Of a stretch of 64,000 bases of DNA, positions 61,761 to 64,000 are shown piece by piece. A program made the position numbers and the translations under genes. Origin of the DNA: Tomitella gaofuii (GTDB taxonomy: Bacteria > Actinomycetota > Actinomycetes > Mycobacteriales > Mycobacteriaceae); assembly GCF_014126825.1 (NCBI RefSeq), contig NZ_CP059900.1, forward strand, positions 372,001 to 436,000, in the 5' to 3' direction. Position 1 is the stretch's first letter, and each line of letters starts with the position of its first letter. Below the pieces are notes generated by a model that saw only the letters and a list, made by a program, of their open reading frames with translations, made no database searches and was not told the DNA's origin.

Positions 61761-62561
61761 ATGACGGATGACAGCACCGGCGAGCCGGGGGTCGACCTCG
61801 AGTACTACGGACCCTGGGCGGTGATCGCCGGCGGCTCCGAGGGGGTGGGGCCCGCCTACGCGCTGCGGCTCGCACGGGCCGGCGTCGGCGTGGTGCTCAT
61901 CGCCCGCAAACCCGGGCCGCTCGAGGAGGCGGCGGACGCGGTGCGGGCCGCAGGCGGCGAGGTCCGCACGCTTGCGCTGGACCTGCTCGCCCCGGACGCG
62001 CTCGAGCGTATCCGCGCGGTGACGGACGACCTGGACATCGGCCTGCTGATCTACAACGCCGGCGCCGGCGCATACGCGTCCGAGTTCGTCGACGCCGACC
62101 TGGACCAGGTACGGCGGACGATCGACCTCAACATCGACTGTCAGCTGCAGCTGGTGCACCACTTCGGCGGCCGGCTCAAGCGGCGGGGCGGCGGCGGGAT
62201 CCTGCTCATGGGGTCGATGAACGGCTACATGGGCGCCGCGCACATCAGCTTCTACGGCGCGGCCAAGGCATTCAGCCGGATCTTCGCGGAGGGGCTCTGG
62301 CTCGAACTCGCGCCGCACGGGGTGCACGTGCTGGAACTGGTGCCCGGCGGTATCCGGACTCCCGCGCTGGGGAGGCTCGGTTTCGATCTGGACGATCCGC
62401 CGTTCCCCGTGGCCGAACCCGACGACGTCGCCCGCGAAGGGCTCGCGCATCTCGCACACGGGCCGGTGCGGGTGACCGAAGGGAACTTCGAGGCGGCCCG
62501 GCGGCAGAGCGGGTTCCCGCGGGCCGCGCTGCTGGCACCCGCATCCTCGCAGGACGGATAG
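61761..62561 (+). CDS. Short-chain dehydrogenase/reductase
   Basis: A 266-residue SDR. The cofactor motif is AVIAGGSEGVGPAYALRLAR, slightly unusual in its GGSEGVG. NAG appears in LLIYNAGAGAYASEF, the catalytic Ser in LLMGSMNGYMG and YxxxK in SFYGAAKAFSRIFAEGLWLE. It sits 42 bp after the kinase gene in the same unit. In lva-type pathways an SDR interconverts the hydroxyl and ketone around the phosphorylation step, so a similar job is plausible. Confidence 0.88.
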   Translation: MTDDSTGEPGVDLEYYGPWAVIAGGSEGVGPAYALRLARAGVGVVLIARKPGPLEEAADAVRAAGGEVRTLALDLLAPDALERIRAVTDDLDIGLLIYNAGAGAYASEFVDADLDQVRRTIDLNIDCQLQLVHHFGGRLKRRGGGGILLMGSMNGYMGAAHISFYGAAKAFSRIFAEGLWLELAPHGVHVLELVPGGIRTPALGRLGFDLDDPPFPVAEPDDVAREGLAHLAHGPVRVTEGNFEAARRQSGFPRAALLAPASSQDG

Positions 62562-62604
62562 CCGGCACCACTCACAGATCCCCACGGACACCGGAGGTAC
62601 AGCG

Positions 62605-63408
62605 ATGACCATCGCCATGGATGCGGGCGCGTTCGACACGCGGGTCGAGGATCCGCCCAGCACGCAGCTGGACCGGATCTCGATGATCCTCGCCTCGTTC
62701 GACGGGCATGCGCAGCAGTCGCTGTCCGAGGTGACGCGGCGCACCGGGCTGCCGCGGTCGACGGCGCACCGGATGCTCGAACGCCTCGTGCAGATGCAGT
62801 GGGTGCGCAAGGACGGTCGCGACTACGAGCTGGGGGCGCGGCTGATCGAGCTGGGATCGCTGGCCGCCACCCAGAGCCGGCTGCACAGCGCGGCCGTCCC
62901 CATCATGCGCGAGCTGCACCGGGTCACCGGGCACATGGTGTACCTCGGGGTGCTCGACGGCGACGACGTCCTCTACACCCAACGGGTCGGCGCGCCACGC
63001 GGAACCGTGCCGCCCGCACGGGTCGGCGCGCGCCGGCCGGCGACGCGATCGCCCATCGGACGATGCCTGCTCGCCTACTCGGATGCGACGGCGGCGGACG
63101 ATGCGCTCTCGGCACGGATCCGCCAGGACGGCGTCGCCTACGTGGATTCCGGTGCGACGTGCGGGATCGGCGTGCCGATCGGCGAGGCAGGAGACGCCGT
63201 CGCAGGCCTGTCGATATGCGGGCCCACGGCCGAGCTTCGTCTGGACCACCACAATGCGGCACCCGTCCGCATGGCGGCGGGGGCGATCATGCAGGCCCTG
63301 CTGCGGCGGGACGCGCACGTCATTCCGGTGCTCACCCGCCGGCATCCGCTGCGGTCGATGCCCACGGCACGACCGGGGCCGCCGCGCCGCATGATGCAGG
63401 GAACCTGA
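62605..63408 (+). CDS. IclR-family regulator
   Basis: A 267-residue regulator. The winged helix has SLSEVTRRTGLPRSTAHRML and the wing QWVRKDGRDYELGARLIELG. The effector domain shows MVYLGVLDGDDVLYTQRVGA, TRSPIGRCLLAYSDATAADD and GVPIGEAGDAVAGLSICGP. It lies 43 bp after the SDR gene and may be co-transcribed. The direct repeats at 55274-55329 are one possible target, though nothing proves it. Confidence 0.9.
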   Translation: MTIAMDAGAFDTRVEDPPSTQLDRISMILASFDGHAQQSLSEVTRRTGLPRSTAHRMLERLVQMQWVRKDGRDYELGARLIELGSLAATQSRLHSAAVPIMRELHRVTGHMVYLGVLDGDDVLYTQRVGAPRGTVPPARVGARRPATRSPIGRCLLAYSDATAADDALSARIRQDGVAYVDSGATCGIGVPIGEAGDAVAGLSICGPTAELRLDHHNAAPVRMAAGAIMQALLRRDAHVIPVLTRRHPLRSMPTARPGPPRRMMQGT

Positions 63409-63479
63409 TCCGGGCGGCGGCACGGCGCTCCGCGTAAGGTCTGCGCGGCACACCTCCTACGAATACGAACGGCAAGCAT

Positions 63480-64000
63480 ATGGAATGGTCCGACCGGCAC
63501 ACGCTGATCTTCGAGACGGCAGCGGAACTCTTCGCGGCGAAGGGCATCGCGGGTACGTCGGTGCGCGACATCGCGGACGGTGTGGGCGTGCTCTCCGGCA
63601 GCCTCTACCACTACTTCGAGTCCAAGGATGCGATCGCCGACGCGATCATCACGCGGTACCTGGAGGACCTGGAGAAGCGGTACGCCGAGGTGCTGCAGCT
63701 GCCGGAACAGGAGCGCCTGCACGCGCTGGTGCATCAGTCGTTGCTCGCCTCGGAGGCCAACCCGCACGCGTCGGAGATCTACCAGAACAATGCGTCGTAC
63801 ATGAAAAACCTGTCCGGCTATCCGATGATCCGCGACGCCGCCAAGGTTAGCCGGCAGGTGTGGATGCAGATCATCGACGAGGGCATCGCGTCGGGCCGGT
63901 TCCGGTCCGACCTGCCGTCGGTGACGATCTACGGGCTGTTGCGCGACGCGGTCTGGCTCTCGCAGCGCTGGTTCACCCCCACACCGGACGTGGATCGGAG
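63480..64000 (+). CDS. KstR2-like TetR-family regulator (partial, runs off the window)
   Basis: The frame opens at ATG 63480 and is still open at the edge (173 residues seen). The helix-turn-helix is FAAKGIAGTSVRDIADGVGV then LSGSLYHYFESKDAIADAII, very like KstR2. The ligand domain resembles it too (SEIYQNNASYMKNL, VWMQIIDEGIASGRFRSDL, LRDAVWLSQRWF). KstR2 represses the IpdAB-type HIP genes and is released by a CoA-thioester ligand. As the nearest TetR gene to a regulon with KstR2-shaped operators, it is the prime candidate repressor. Confidence 0.88.
   Translation, partial: MEWSDRHTLIFETAAELFAAKGIAGTSVRDIADGVGVLSGSLYHYFESKDAIADAIITRYLEDLEKRYAEVLQLPEQERLHALVHQSLLASEANPHASEIYQNNASYMKNLSGYPMIRDAAKVSRQVWMQIIDEGIASGRFRSDLPSVTIYGLLRDAVWLSQRWFTPTPDVDR

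Overview
The window is about 64 kb of very GC-rich DNA with densely packed genes, many ATGA or TGATG stop/start overlaps and frequent GTG starts. Gene content points to a mycolic-acid actinobacterium (order Mycobacteriales; Gordonia, Tomitella, Dietzia, Williamsia or Rhodococcus-like): KshA/HsaABC and IpdABC steroid-type enzymes, a KstR2-like TetR, an MprA/TcrA-like two-component pair and an LrpA/leucine dehydrogenase group. The genus cannot be fixed from the sequence. I saw no rRNA, tRNA, CRISPR array or phage gene.

Layout. 0-8 kb: the end of a DUF4956-like gene, a cotH-like gene split by a complete insertion sequence (457-1877, 5-bp target duplication GTATG), a response regulator/histidine kinase pair, a PaaI-type thioesterase and a DHA2 drug exporter. 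8-16 kb: amino-acid catabolism, with a fused indolepyruvate ferredoxin oxidoreductase, leucine dehydrogenase, a divergent Lrp regulator, an APC permease and a membrane protein. 16-19 kb: a disturbed segment with two gene remnants and a 46-bp direct repeat on either side of a phytoene-dehydrogenase-like gene. 19-25 kb: a large LuxR-type regulator, a polar amino-acid ABC transporter whose binding protein is fused to the permease, and a limonene-epoxide-hydrolase-like protein. 25-32.5 kb: a phosphonate island (phnD, phnC, double phnE, FAD oxidoreductase, PhnX-like hydrolase, zinc dehydrogenase, GntR regulator).

33-40 kb: steroid-type ring degradation (HsaA-like and HsaC-like enzymes, then an IclR regulator divergent from kshA, a small CxxC protein, hsaB and an HSL-type hydrolase). 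40-45 kb: an orphan peptide-type binding lipoprotein, a HIRAN-domain protein overlapping a truncated HipA-like kinase, and a FadD19-like ligase. 45-47 kb: remnants of an extradiol dioxygenase, an M20 amidohydrolase and an arylsulfatase around a small toxin/antitoxin-like pair.

47-64 kb: the most interesting part. A co-directional run begins with ipdA, ipdB and ipdC homologues and continues through an SDR, two MaoC proteins, a quinone-oxidoreductase-like enzyme, an ACAD10/11-type dehydrogenase, an old-yellow-type reductase, a split transketolase, a second ThDP enzyme and a CoA ligase. A second unit holds an APH-type kinase and an SDR, followed by an IclR and a KstR2-like TetR that runs off the end. 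Three copies of a 20-bp operator (GTAGCAAAYGTTTGATACAT) lie at the operon start, at the divergent sulfatase remnant and before the kinase gene. Its core has the spacing of the published KstR2 box with different inner bases. Together this suggests a KstR2-family regulon for an unidentified alicyclic or terpenoid-like substrate that combines IpdAB-type ring opening, ThDP chemistry and phosphorylation-dependent removal of a hydroxyl group.

Three transcription units end in, or lie next to, long perfect palindromes sharing the core GGTTCCGCGGAACC.
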